From Helianthus annuus (Eukaryota > Streptophyta > Magnoliopsida > Asterales > Asteraceae): DNA of 64,000 nucleotides. This document shows positions 1 to 11,902 of this stretch, one piece after another. The position numbers were made by a program, and so were the translations under genes. The DNA lies in NCBI RefSeq assembly GCF_002127325.2, contig NC_035438.2, forward strand, positions 143,429,801 through 143,493,800, in the 5' to 3' direction. The first letter of the stretch is position 1, and the number at the start of each line of letters is the position of its first letter. Below the pieces are notes generated by a model that saw only the letters and a program-made list of their open reading frames with translations, did not search any database and had not been told where the DNA came from.

Positions 1-197
1 ACTCTAAGTTTAACAAAACTTGTGCTTTTAATTTTAATAATTTTATTAATGATAATGGTCTGAGAGAATTTGATATGAAAGGAAAGAAATTCACTTATCA
101 CAATAATAATGGCAACAAACACAGTAAGATCAATAGGGTTTTAGTGTGCCAGGAATTTTTTTTCTGAATGTCCTGTGGCCTGCCTGAGGATGTTACC
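1..197 (+). pseudogene. LINE (L1-type) endonuclease fragment
   Basis: Frame-aware reading gives the C-terminal part of a plant LINE apurinic endonuclease: FNNFINDNGLREFDM, then GKKFTYHN, then SKINRVLV. In the family these correspond to the FT(W/Y) and SK(L/I)DR(V/F)L motifs. The conserved Asp of SKxDR is Asn here, and a TGA follows about 15 codons later, so the copy is dead. It is cut at base 197 by the LARD insertion. The next part of the same LINE resumes at 29055 with the SDHCPLV motif. The 5' part lies outside the window. The LINE is the oldest layer of the left half. Confidence 0.8.
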
Positions 198-2547
198 TGT
201 CACACCCCAACCGATGATGGAAACATCGGGATGAAACGAACAAATCGCTCAAAAGCATCATAACACTATTTGTGACAATATAGATTAATTCAAATTTCAT
301 AAATGACTAAATTCGAATACATTGTTTCAAATAAAGTCAAATTGCAACAAACATGGTTTATTATTAAAATGGGTATCTAGTCCATCCTAACTTGATTCTT
401 CAACATCTTGACTATCAACCTGCAACATGTATTAAAGTAGAGTTCAATGCAAAAGCAAAGGCGAGTATACAAGTTTGATACATAACATAGTAGAATAAAA
501 TGTTTAAATGTGTTCATATCCAACATGAATAAGATGATACTAGTTAACAGTTATGCCGAAACGATGTTACTCTACATGCTCAAACCAAAGTTTCCAACGC
601 AATTAAAGTGCCTATCCCAAGAGTCCAGCGGGATGGTTAACATGTTTAACTTAACAATACCCAAAAGAATAGCGGGCGGGGCGTTACAACCTATAGCATA
701 TGCATAGTACCATAATTGTTAAGGTAGGCTTGATCGAAGTTAATTAATGAACATATAGTCATGAAGTGTTTACATTAGCATCACATGTATAACAAGAATC
801 AAACATTTCATGTGTAATTTGGATAGAGTATGAATAAATAAAGTTTAACGTGTTTGTGATATTTGCATAAGAATACAAGTTGCACCCAAAAGTGTTTAAA
901 ATGAAAATGGGATCATGTATACTCACATTGGTTGCGCTGCGATTTCTTCTAATAACGCACGAGTAAAATGGAGAATAATCCAAGAGAACGAAGTGGTTAT
1001 CCTAGATGTTTTTAAAATTCAACATAAACGACTTAGTTTATTTCTACAAATTAGATAATAATCCTAGTATTTATGGTTTATCAATTAATAATTAAGTATT
1101 ATAATTTATCTCATTAATTAATATTTAATGTCATAAATAAATTATTAAGCTTTTGTGTTATAAAAAAAATGGTCTAAAAAATGATCTTTTAAACTTCTTA
1201 AAAAACTAAACAAGTTGGTTTAACTATGTGAACGTTTGCAAATTTACATTTGCAAAATAAAAGATAATAACAACTTAAATTTGATTAAGAAAACTATTGT
1301 TTTAATAGAAACAGTTAAATCAAAGAAAAGATGACAAGTGTTGTTTTTGTTAAAAAAAATCAATATAGTCAAAAAAAGAAAGCAGTCATCTTCTTTACTA
1401 AACATACTGTCTACATATTTCAAAACCTTTGTTATTATATTACGAGTTTGGTCAGCAGTTCATTATTTGAAAATTACGAAGAAAGAATTTGAATTGAAGG
1501 AAATAAGTATACCGAAACGAAATAAGGTGGTTCTCGTTGTGGACTCCGAATGTCTCCGGCGAGTTCTCCGGCAACGTTTCTACGTCTCCGACGGGTACGG
1601 GTGCACGAAAACGCGCGGTCGTATCCTCGTATCTTCGGTGGTGTCTGTGTTCTCGGCGACGTTCCTTTCTTTCCGACAACGCGCGGTGTTGAGAGGGTGT
1701 TTTGAGTGGTGTTACAAGTTTTCCAAACCGAACGACGATGAGCCGATTCCCGTTGTGAACACCGTATGGCTCCGATGAGCTCGGTTTACTCCGACTAAAG
1801 TGCCAGCGACTTCGATAGACATTCTGAAGTCTTCGAGTTCCAGCGACGTAACTCCGGTGTGTTTGCGAAGGTAGTAAGAATATTTGAAACGTGTTGCAGG
1901 GGTGTGTGACGGTGTCGAGCAATGATGATGGTCTCGGTTTTTATAAGATTCGCTCATCTCGAAAAATTCGCGAACGTTTTAAATGTCATTTTAAATGGAA
2001 TCATGCATGGGAATGGAATCATGGCAACGGTTCAAAAAGGAAACGCATAATTGATTATAATCCTTGAAAATTAGCGAACGTTTTAAATGTCGTTTGTTGT
2101 AACTGTTTGTAGGCGTCACCTTTTAACCACCCTTTCATACTGCTTTGGTAATGTCGTGTTCTCTGGTTCCTTTTAAGGAATGGATTTTTTTTTTATACTA
2201 TATTATAATAGTACAACACTACAACCATACATGTTTACATACATATTTTATTTTTGAAATAAATTTTGTAAGCTTACATTTAGGTCCCTCAACTTTAAAG
2301 ATTTAATAAATTTGTTAGTCTAACTTTGTTTAAGTTAAAATAAAAAGAATAAAATAATATTTAATTGTAAAAATTAATTAAATTATTTAACTAAAAATAT
2401 AAATAATTAAATAACCTATTTAATTAGATTAAAGAATAAATCTTCAATGATTATTTATTTTGCGAAAAAGAATTCCGCTGGTTCAAGGTTAGGATTCGAA
2501 TCTCAAAATGGGTCGGATTTCGGAAATCCATTTTGACGGATGTTACA
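198..2547 (-). repeat. LARD 3' LTR (2350 bp)
   Basis: This is a direct repeat of 5736-7813 plus 28770-29049 (2358 bp once the insertion and its duplicated 5-mer are removed). It matches over nearly its whole length, with scattered substitutions and small indels. In element sense it begins TGTAACATCC and ends GGTTGGGGTGTGACA. The body is AT-rich except for a GC-rich block at about 1510-2110. In the minus sense a TATA-like run (TATAGTATAAAA) lies at about 2190-2205, just upstream of that block. Open frames inside, for example 1452-1922 minus, are not retroviral and differ between the two LTR copies. Confidence 0.88.
1510..2110 (-). other. GC-rich block inside LARD LTR, possible captured sequence
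   Basis: The stretch from the GTGGTTCTCGTTGTGGACTC region to about 2110 is clearly richer in G and C (many CG dinucleotides) than the AT-rich LTR around it. The second copy is at about 7075-7665. Minus-strand frames run through it (1452-1922 and 7177-7470) with similar peptides, including QTHRSYVAGTR. Indels make the reading lengths differ. It lies downstream of the TATA-like run in element sense, so it would be in the transcribed leader. It could be a captured host exon or simply an unusual R-U5 region. I recognise no protein family. Confidence 0.4.
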
Positions 2548-2562
2548 GTCTCCCTTACTTTA
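2548..2562 (-). other. Polypurine tract of LARD
   Basis: The plus strand reads GTCTCCCTTACTTTA directly after the LTR. The minus strand is therefore a purine-rich run abutting the 3' LTR, as required for plus-strand DNA priming. Confidence 0.65.
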
Positions 2563-2959
2563 GGGAATTTGGTCCTCGAAATCTAAGAGGAAGACTTCTA
2601 AAGATTCAAAAGAAAGAATAGATAAAGAATAGACGAGACTTGATCATAATGTTTTGTTTAAAGAAAATTGTTTACATGAATGCAAGCATATAGTTTTTTT
2701 TCACATAGCATATAAAAGGTTCAAAAAGGTCTGCAAAACACTGAATTTTTCATGGCACGTTTTACAAAAGTTTGGTAACATGGTGAAAAGACTTATATAT
2801 AGGAAGTACCAGTGACGTATCCACCATGTTTTGACCCATATTACGTCTGTCTCGTATTCGGTGTCATGTTACGTTTCGTGTCTTACCATACGCAGTAGTA
2901 CATTCTAGGGTTCTCATACGCCCATTACTATAATCCCGTGTGCACCCGTGATTATACTA

Positions 2960-3650
2960 ATCGTCGCATGATCCGCATAGCTTGTACTAGTTGCGTATGA
3001 ATAAAGGTATACATAAATTCTGAAAATAATATTGCGTGTATAGAGATGTAGCATATAAGCACGTTTGCGTTCCAATTAGTATAACAACGTAAGCGAATCC
3101 CTCGGGTTTCGCGCGCGTATAGGTGCGAAAGTATAAATTTTGAGTAAACAGCATGTGCATAGTATAAGTTTAAATATGAACACACACGAGAGCATAAACA
3201 CAAAACGCATGTCAGGAGTATGAGTAAAAGTATAAGCATAGCGTGTATGAAAAATGAGTATAAATGTGAGTACAAATTTGAGCATAAACGTAAATCGTAT
3301 AAATGGGAATATATATATAAGTACGAGTCTAACATAAATTGTATAAATGCAAGTATAACTATGAATATAAGTGTAAACATAATTGTATTGGTATGAGGAA
3401 AATATATGGATGTGAATATAAGTTTAAGCATAATTGTATAGGTACAAGTACAAGTAGGATATATGAGTATAAACATGAATATGAATATTAGCGTAAACGT
3501 AATTGTGAGTGTAAGTATAATTGTATTAATATGAATATCAACTTGGACATAAGTATAAGATGTATAAATACGAATATGGATATGAGTGTAATAAGTAATA
3601 ATTTTGTATGTGGTATTAATCGTAATATACGAATTTAAGCATGTAAAAGG
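2960..3650. repeat. Degenerate low-complexity repeat (GTATAAGTATAA-like words)
   Basis: Words such as GTATAAG, AGTATAAG, GAGCATAAAC and ATAATTGTATAGG recur every roughly 15-25 bases over about 700 bp. They look like a decayed tandem repeat in the LARD internal region. There is no exact long unit, and the boundaries are approximate. Confidence 0.55.
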
Positions 3651-5719
3651 CCAAGAAGTTTTGAGTATAAAAACAAAATGAGGGGTATATGCGAATTTGT
3701 CGTGAGATATAAACTAAAACACGTAAGATGATATGCATATATAGTTGTTTGAGCAAAACGTGAAGTTAAAATAGATTGAGTTCTCCTGGAACGTAGAATC
3801 TAGTTTGTGAATGTAAAGAGGATATAAACATCTTTGGATTATGTGAAAGGGTACTTTGTAAAAGAATGCAAATGCTACTATGGTTTTTAAAAGAATTGAT
3901 ATAGTTGAAAATTATTGGTTTCTATGAAGTTTTCTTGCCCACGTGTTTTGAATTTAATTGACGTATCGAGTGGGGTTTTGAAAAGTTTTAAGGATTAATA
4001 AGTTTGCACCCTTTTAAATAACTTTGTATAAAAATTTTTGAAGTTTATAGATTCTTGCGAAAAGTTGATCCTTAGGAAAAGGAATTTGATATATGAACTT
4101 AGTGTTTGTCGAAAAACGTCTTTTAATAAGATGTTTTATTGAATTTTGAAAGAAGTTTTAGTGAATATTTGAATAAAATTTGTAATGTTTTATAGACGTG
4201 TGCGAAAAAGGTTGATTGATTCCCAATTGAAAATAAAAATTTCTAGTTTAATGTTGTGAGGTGAGCGTGTTTTAATAATTACATTGAATACGAAATTTCG
4301 TGGGCAATGGATTTATTAGACTGACTAAGTTGATGAGTAGCATTTAATGAAATTTTGGATATTGAAGAACAAGCATCTACGAAAAAGTTGAGAATTTTGT
4401 GTATGTGAGCTATATGAAAATAGATGGTAGGGTAGAAATTCCTTTATATAAATAATGCATTTTGCAATAATTAGAGGTTTGACTATTAAAAGAAAGTATC
4501 GATAAACGATTTAGATATAAACATGATCGAGTTTACATAATATAGCCTATTAAAAGAAAGTATCGGTAACGATCACCTAGGTAAGGGAATCACCCCTAAC
4601 CCATTGGCGAGGTCGTTGTAAGATGAGAAAAAGAAGCGAAGTTTGTCGTCAAGGTAAGGAAATCACTCCTATCTCGATGATATGTCTCCACTTGTTGTTA
4701 CAAAAAGTGTAAATAAAATTACATGAAATTACGCATGCTAATAATGTATAATCGTATGTACAGTAATGGTATGATGTATGCGCAAAAGTGAAATCTCAGT
4801 AATGGTTCAAGATTGACAAGGGAGAATTTCATCATGAAGGATCGAAAATAATAAAGCGTGAGTTCGATTAAAACTTGGATGGTTCCAAAATGGAACGTTG
4901 ACTAACCAAAGTGGTCAAAAGGTCTTTTGAAATTGAGAAACATGCTTTGGCCTATTAGGTGGTATACTCTCGCCGACATGTCGGTTAACGATATTTACCC
5001 TTCTGGTTACTACACGTTCCAATTTAATCGAAAATTTGAGACTTGGCGGGATTTATAAAATCAAGTAGTGGAACTAGTCGACAAGATGCGGGTTTCAACC
5101 CTAACTTGACGATTTCGTACCCTAAGTGTGGTTAGTACTCGTTGGGTCAAAATAAAATTTTGACACGTTAACGAGCGTCCACTAGAATTTGAAATTGGAA
5201 TTTGAAATTTCCCTCAAGATGTGGGTTTTACCCCTAACTTAATGGTGTAATTTCGTGTAAAAATAGAGTTAAGCGGAATAAGAGTCGTTTACCAAATTGT
5301 GGGTTTCACGCCTATTTTGGTAAACTCGTCTCGTTTGTATAACATGAGTGTTGTCGGATTTAAAATAATCAAACAAAGGCCTTAGAAAAAAAAAACGTGT
5401 GTTAAGGAAATAAACGAACAAGTAATAACACATAAGAAGGCTTGTCAAGAATAACACATAAGAATAGAATATTAAAACAAGTATTGACTCATAATAAAAC
5501 AAGTATTAACACATAATGAAACAAATATTAACACCTAAGGATGGCATGTCAAGAATAGTGCATAAAGATAAAACGACATATATGCTTAAAAGTTTAAAGA
5601 GAATGAATAAGAAGCAAATAAGTAGCATGCAAGTAGTTTCAAGCAAAACCTAAGAATAAGGCTCTAAAACTATAGACTAGGTAAAAGCATTCCTACTTTT
5701 CCTAATTCCCTATAGTTCT

Positions 5720-5733
5720 GGCTCTGATACCAA
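5720..5733 (-). other. Primer binding site of LARD (tRNA-iMet)
   Basis: The plus strand reads GGCTCTGATACCAA. The complement, TTGGTATCAGAGCC, matches the usual plant initiator tRNA-Met primer site. It is two bases from the 5' LTR that starts at 5736. Confidence 0.85.
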
Positions 5734-5735
5734 TC

Positions 5736-7813
5736 TGTCACACCCCAACCTATGGCGGAAACATCGGGATGACGAACAAATCGCTCAAAAGCATCATAAC
5801 ACTATTTGTGACAATATAGATTAAATCAAATTTCATAAATGACTAAATTCAAATACATTGTTTCAAATAAAGTCAAATTGCAACAAACATAGTTTATTAT
5901 TAAAATGGGTATCTAGTCCATCCAAACTTGATTCTTCAACATCTTGACTATCAACCTGCAACATGTATTAAAGTAGAGTTCAATGCAAAAGAAAATGCGA
6001 CTATACAAGTTTGATACATAGCATAGTAGAATAAAATGTTTAAATGTGCTCATATCCAACATGAATAAGATGATACTAGTTAACAGTTATGCCGAAACGA
6101 TGTTACTCTACATGCTCAAACCAAAGTTTCCAACGTAATTAAAGTGCCTATCCCAAGAGTCCAGCGGGATGGTTAACATGTTTAACTTAACAATACCCAA
6201 AAGAATAGCGGGCGAGGCGTTACAACCTATAGCATATGCATAGTACCATAATTGTTAATGTAGGCTTGATCGAAGTTAATTAATAAACATATAGTCATGA
6301 AGTGTTTACATTAGCATCACATGTATAACAAGAATCAAACATTTCATGTGTAATTTGGATAGAGTATGAATAAATAAAGTTTAACGTGTTTGTGATATTT
6401 GCATAAGAATACAAGTTGCACCCAAAAGTGTTTAAAATGAAAATGGGATCATGTATACTCACATTGGTTGCGTTGCGATTTCTTCTAATAACGCACGAGT
6501 AAAGATGGAGAATAATCCAAGAGAACGAAGTGGTTATCCTAGATGTTTTTAAAATTCAACATAAACGACTTAGTTTATTTCCACAAATTAGATAATAATC
6601 CTAGTATTTATGGTTTATCAATTAATAATTAAGTATTATAATTTATCTCATTAATTAATATTTAATGTCATAAATAAATTATTAAGCTTTTGTGTTATAA
6701 AAAAAATGGTCTAAAAAATGATCTTTTAAACTACTTAAAAAACTAAACAAGTTGGTTTAACTATATGAACATTTTCAAATTTACATTTGCAAAATAAAAG
6801 ATAATAACAACTTAAATTTGATTAAGAAAACTATTGTTTTAATAGAAACAGTTAAATCATAGAAAAGATGACAACTGTTGTTTTTGTTAAAAAAAAAAAG
6901 AAAAGAATCAATATAGACAAAAAAAGAAAGTTGTCATCTTCTTTACTAAACATACTATCTACATGTTTCAAAACCTTTGTTATTATATTATGAATTTGGT
7001 CAGCAGTTCATTACATGAAAATTACGAAGAAAGAAGTTGAATTGAAGGAAATAAGTATACCGAAACGAAATAAGGTGGTTCTCGTTGTGGACTCTGAATG
7101 TCTCCAGTGAGTTCTCCGGCAACGTTTCTACGTCTCCGACGGGTACGGGTGCACGAAAACGCGCGGCCGTATCCTCCTATATTCGGTGGTGTCTTCGTTC
7201 TCGGCGTCGTTCCTTTCTTTCCGACAACGCGCGGTGTTGAGAGGGTTTTTCGAGTGGTGTTACAAGTTTTCCAAACCCAACGACGATGAGCCGATTCCCG
7301 TTGTGAACACCGTATGGCTCCGGTGAGCTCAGTTTACTCCGACTGAAGTTCCGGCGATTTCGATAGGCATTCTGAAGTCCTCGAGTTCCAGCGACGTAAC
7401 TCCGGTGTGTTTGCGAAGGTAGTAAGAATATTTGAAACGTGTTGTAGGGGTGTGTGAGGGTGTCGAGCAATGATGATGGTCTCGGTTTTTATAAGGTTCG
7501 CTCATCTCGAAAAATTAGCGAACCTTTTAAATGTCGTTTTAAATGGAATCGTGCATGGGAATGGAATCATGGCAACGGTTCAAAAAGGAAACGCAGAATT
7601 GATTATAATCCTCGAGAATTAGCGAACGTTTTAAATGTCGTTTGCTGTAACTGTTTGTAGGCGTCACCTTTTAACCATCCTTTCATACTGCTTTGGTAAT
7701 GCTGTGTTCTCTGATTCCTTTTTAAGGAATGGATTTTTTTATACTATATTATAATAGTACAACACTACAACCATACATGTTTACATACATATTTTATTTT
7801 TGAAATAAATTTT
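5736..7813 (-). repeat. LARD 5' LTR, first part
   Basis: This part begins TGTCACACCCCAACC and repeats 198-2265. It stops at 7813, where solo LTR S1 is inserted, and resumes at 28770. The hairpin next to its terminus (CCGATG/CATCGG) carries a mutated arm in this copy. The GC-rich block seen in the other LTR is at about 7075-7665. Confidence 0.88.
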
Positions 7814-8429
7814 TGTAACACCTCGAAAATTCATGTCCAATATTATATTGACACGTGTCATGGACTTTAACGTGTAAAAGATTAAGTTAGAGGGACTAAA
7901 GTTGACAAACAAGGAATCTACGTGTGTAAAAGGATTCAAAGTGTCAACAATGAATAAATATATCTTTCATTAACCCGACATGATGTTTATACCCTTAAAT
8001 GAATAAATCATGAATCATACGAAGCTAATTGTGAAAGAAAGTGAGGAATTACAAACTACAGGGGTTGAAAGTGTCAACATGTTTAAAGTATACCTCTGAG
8101 TGACCTTTTTGCAAACCCGAAGCTTTATAATGATTAATTATACTCACGAGAATAAGTGATAAAAATTTCACAAGGTTTCGATTAAGTATGAGAAAGTTAT
8201 GACAATATTCGTATACGAGGGGTTAAAAACGTCAACGTTGAAATTTAAGACTTTTCGGTAATCATATGAATAATCGGGGACTTAACAAAGTTGGTTTATG
8301 ACTTGGGGTCCTTAAAAGTCAAGTTTGGGGGTTAAAAGTGCAAGAAACCATGTAAAAATTAAGTTTGGAAGGACCGGGGACTAAAATGCAATATTTGAAA
8401 CTTGCTGACCGGACTTGACCCTCATACCA

Positions 8430-8466
8430 GGCGCGTAAAACCCCAGGGTTCCTTACGCGGGGCGCC
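8430..8466 (+). promoter_or_regulatory. GC-rich inverted repeat upstream of the S1 TATA box
   Basis: The arms CGCGTAA (8432-8438) and TTACGCG (8453-8459) are complementary around a 14-base spacer, and GGCGCC follows. The block is a GC island in AT-rich LTR sequence about 180 bp before the TATA box. A promoter role is inferred from position only. Confidence 0.5.
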
Positions 8467-8646
8467 TAAGGTGCCCAGATGCAGAAAAACTTGGTAGCTG
8501 CCTGTTCCAGCAAGTTACACCGACTTAGAAGCTTGTTTTTGGATTCTATGGGCTTGTTTGATGGTTTTTAAGGGCCTAGGGACACTTGGAATGATCAGGG
8601 AACATTCATAGACCTTGTTGGAATGATCTTGAAGCTCTAAGAAACC

Positions 8647-8655
8647 TATATAAAG
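8647..8655 (+). promoter_or_regulatory. TATA box of S1
   Basis: TATATAAAG, in the context CCTATATAAAGGCC, is a good plant TATA element. It lies about 830 bp into the LTR and fits a Pol II start at about 8680. Confidence 0.6.
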
Positions 8656-9212
8656 GCCATGAGTTGGGTTCTTCAATTTCTCATTCACTTGAAAGCTTCA
8701 CAACTTCATTTCTGGAGGTTCCTGGAGTTCAAGCACCCTTCCTAGTGATCTTTAGTCGTGCATAGGACCTTGGTAAGCATCATTAACCTTTCTTAATTCA
8801 GTTTTGCTTAGTTTATTAGCTTTAAGTCAAACCGTCGTAATTAAGATTTGACTTCGTCATTAATATTAATTTGTCCAGTCACATTTCAATTTGAATGCAC
8901 CTATGAGTTGGTAATTATGTGGGTAATAAACCCTTAAAAGGGTATTCTCTGATTCTCACTCTAAGTAGGTCAATTGTCGGGTCAAACTTGATTATAAAAA
9001 GTCAAAAGGAAGCTTATTTTCAAATTAATGCATAATTAGCAATGTAGAAGCTATGCAACCTGTTTTATCACTCATATAACTTGGTAATTAATGTAAGAAC
9101 ATGTCTAAACATGTTCACCCCGACAATTTTCAGTTTAAGCTCAGATTGGGACCGAAAGTCGCATACTTTGACTTCTGCTTTAACTTTCAGTTCTGACCCG
9201 TTTGAGCATGAT

Positions 9213-11826
9213 TGTCACACCCCCAAAATCCACCTACGGAGTATCACCGCTTGGGAGCGTGACTGACCAGGAATCAAGCCACCAATCATATAGAACAATA
9301 TATATAGTAAAGGTAATTGCTATTAAACCAAACCCAATCCATATGAAAGGTGTTCCAAAAACATAAGTAAGTTATCATTGTTTAGCGGAAGCGTATAACT
9401 AAAACCCATCGTAATAAAGTATCAAATATCATAAGTGTTTAACAAGATAATCATGATCCAAGCCCACAACGACCTGCTCCTCCCTGTGCAAGCTCCATGT
9501 ACCTAACGACCTGCAAGGCATGTAACAGAGGATCAACAACTAGTTGAGCGAGTTCACAGAAAGTAAACGCGTAATAGTAAGTTCGTATGTAACATGTGGC
9601 TCTACTGGGCCGATAGTGCGTTCTATTGGTGGGGGCTTCCCATGTTGTATAACCACTAGACTACTCGTAACCATATGTGTTCTTCACAATCCGAGAAACA
9701 GTAGTAAGTATAAGTTCACGTAGGTCTTACGTGAGTATCCTTCACATCCGAGGATAGTAATTAAGTATAAGTATCCTTCACAACCGAGGATAGTAATATG
9801 TATAAGTATCCTTCACAACCGAGGATAGTAGTATGTATAGGTATCCTTCACAACCGAGGATAGTAGTATGTATAGGTATCCTTCACAACCGAGGATAGTA
9901 GTATGTATAAGTATCCTTCACGACCGAGGATAGTAGTAATTATATGTGTACGTAGATTGCACGTATGTGTCCTGCACAACCGAGGACGATGGTATGGTAG
10001 TCTAGTAATAGTATCAGTATGAATCTATTCAACCTTATTCCTTTAAAACCCATTCCCAAGCCCCGGGAATCCCATGCCTTAGTAAGAGTGTGAACTCACC
10101 TTGGTTTGCTCGGTATGCTAGGTTATGCACTCACAAGTAATCAGTCAAGTCCTATTGTGTGCACATGTAATCAATCAGTTCATGTTCGTAATGATACACT
10201 TGCCATTTGTGTCATGAAGTGTGTTTAAACAATCATCATATATCACGTATGCAGTTAAATCAAATATCGCACCACTTATGCTTGATAGGATTTACAGGCA
10301 GTTAATATATTTCATACAGTCAACGCACTTAACGGAGTTCGTACACTAGAATGCTACGTATATTAATACTATCTCATTAACCATTACATTAGATTGTGAA
10401 TAGCCGACAATCATACACTTTCCATATATTGATTTGACTAACTGTAACATGATCAGATCACATGGGTTGGATCATACTTTATTCAAGTGAATTCAGACTA
10501 TTAGTTAACAATCAGTATACAATCAATGGTAACACTTATATTTTAAATCAACAAAAGTCGGACCGGTTAGGATCAATAAAAGTCAGACCCTACTCCTTTA
10601 CCATAAAAGTTCGGACATTGTTTGATGCCTTGATACAAACTCGGACCAAGATACTTCATATGATGAAACTGACTAAAGCTGTGGGGGGGTTAAACTCGGG
10701 CTTGGTGCAAAAGTCGGACCCTTGAAACATCATATATAGTTCAGTCCTTTTTATTTTCATAAAAGCCAGTCCCTTAATTAATCATTGAAATACATGTAAT
10801 ACATGGAAAGAGGTCTAATTAGTTAAGTAATTGTCAGCCACTACAAATCACCTCAAGAGGTGATTGGACCACTAACAGCCGCCCAACACTTTATTTGATT
10901 CAAAACTGAATTACAAGCACGTATTCATATGATCACTAAAGACAATAATAGCCGCCCAACACTTTAGTTATCTCACACATGATTGGACCGAATCAATGAA
11001 TATTCTGCAAGTTGATCACGTGAAACATGGCACACACGTATAAGTATATTATGGAGGAATGTTGTAGCCGATGCCATTGGACCAAACAATGCACAACCTA
11101 AGCTTCTCATTTAATAATCATGAAATACCTATTAACCATTCCTTTTATTAACCACATGGCCGTCATTTACATTCAGTAGGTGATTTTATGGGATCACATG
11201 GCTGCCGCCTAGAGCATTCAATCATATCGCAACATTACTTAAATTTCTATTGGACCTCTATCACAAGTAGCCACATATAGCCTATAGCATGCACTTTCAA
11301 AGCACATAACATATTGATCGGATATTCATATGCAAGACATGTAATTGTTTATCAAAAATCATGCTCAAAATAAACAAAAGTATACTAACCGCGACAGAAA
11401 GAACGATTGATCACTAGAGGAAACTTGGAGGAATTGCTATTGCCGTCACTCGGAGAATGAGACTCTAGGGTTTACTGATTAGAATTCTTATCGCAAAAAG
11501 GTTAATATCTTGCTTGCTCCTGGGCCGAAGCCCATTTCTGTTTCCGATGGCTTCAAAGTGGACGAAAACACATGATGTGTTTTCGGTCATGGAGTGTTTT
11601 CGTGTGTGAGGTATTTGGTTGGGGTGATTTCGGCCAAAAGTTCCATCTTTTTATTAAGTTACTAACATTATAATCGTACCCACATATATCAGTTAACGTA
11701 TTTGCATTGCACATCAAATATACATATAATGCCACACAATATTGCACATCAATTATAGAAACACACATTTTGCAAATAAGTATTGAATTAAGTCGGATAG
11801 GGACCTTGAAAACTCGGGTTGTCACA
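9213..11826 (-). repeat. Element A 3' LTR
   Basis: Plus-strand ends are TGTCACACCCCC and GGGTTGTCACA. It matches the other LTR almost base for base: the chance 87-codon frame at 10462-10725 is identical at 25235-25498. It contains a 35-bp minisatellite at 9735-9945. Relative to the other copy it has 19 extra bases near 10233-10253, so one copy lost or gained them after insertion. Reading frames inside the LTR are not genes. Confidence 0.92.
9735..9945 (+). repeat. Minisatellite in A LTR, about 35 bp x 6
   Basis: Six consecutive units start GTATCCTTCAC(A/G)(A/T)CCGAGGATAG and end with a variable AGTATGTATAA-like tail, period 35-36 bp. A related half-unit follows at about 9968. The second LTR has the same array, but there it is split by TR-GAG at 17070/24661. 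Units are direct and adjacent with no unique spacers, so this is not a CRISPR array. CCTTCACAACCGAGG contains an imperfect inverted repeat (CCTT/GAGG). Confidence 0.85.
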
Positions 11827-11840
11827 TTATCCCCAACTTG
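11827..11840 (-). other. Polypurine tract of element A
   Basis: The minus strand reads CAAGTTGGGGATAA directly before the 3' LTR. It is preceded by the GGGATGAAATTTC motif common upstream of Tekay PPTs. Confidence 0.7.
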
Positions 11841-11902
11841 AAAGAAATTTCATCCCGAAATTTAGCATGCGGTTACTGAGGAAGCTAGGTAAGTTGTATC
11901 AT

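Larger units (their letters stand above)
2548..5735 (-). other. LARD internal region, non-coding
   Basis: About 3.2 kb between the LTRs contains no gag, protease, RT, RNase H or integrase motif in any frame. The PPT-like purine run (minus strand, AAGTAAGGGAGAC) touches the 3' LTR at 2548-2562. The PBS lies at 5720-5733. The rest is AT-rich. The 174-residue frame at 2952-3476 (minus) is a by-product of low-complexity sequence, being almost only hydrophobic and Tyr/His/Ser residues. A weak internal repetition (AAGGTAAGGAAATCAC and similar) occurs near 4580-4670. Confidence 0.7.

Noticed and set aside
1338..1922. ORFs of 146 and 156 codons on both strands in the LARD LTR
   Set aside because: They lie in a GC-rich block, indels change their length between LTR copies, and they show no recognisable domain. 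I kept the block as a feature but not as a gene.
2952..3476. 174-residue minus-strand ORF, apparently a hydrophobic membrane protein
   Set aside because: It translates a degenerate GTATAAG-type repeat. Composition is low-complexity, there is no family motif, and it lies in the non-coding LARD interior.
9735..9945. CRISPR-like regular repeat
   Set aside because: Units are contiguous with no unique spacers and lie inside a plant LTR. It is a minisatellite.
10462..10725. 87-codon ORF present identically at 25235-25498
   Set aside because: The identity is due to the two LTRs of element A being nearly identical. The frame has no codon or domain signal and is antisense to the element.
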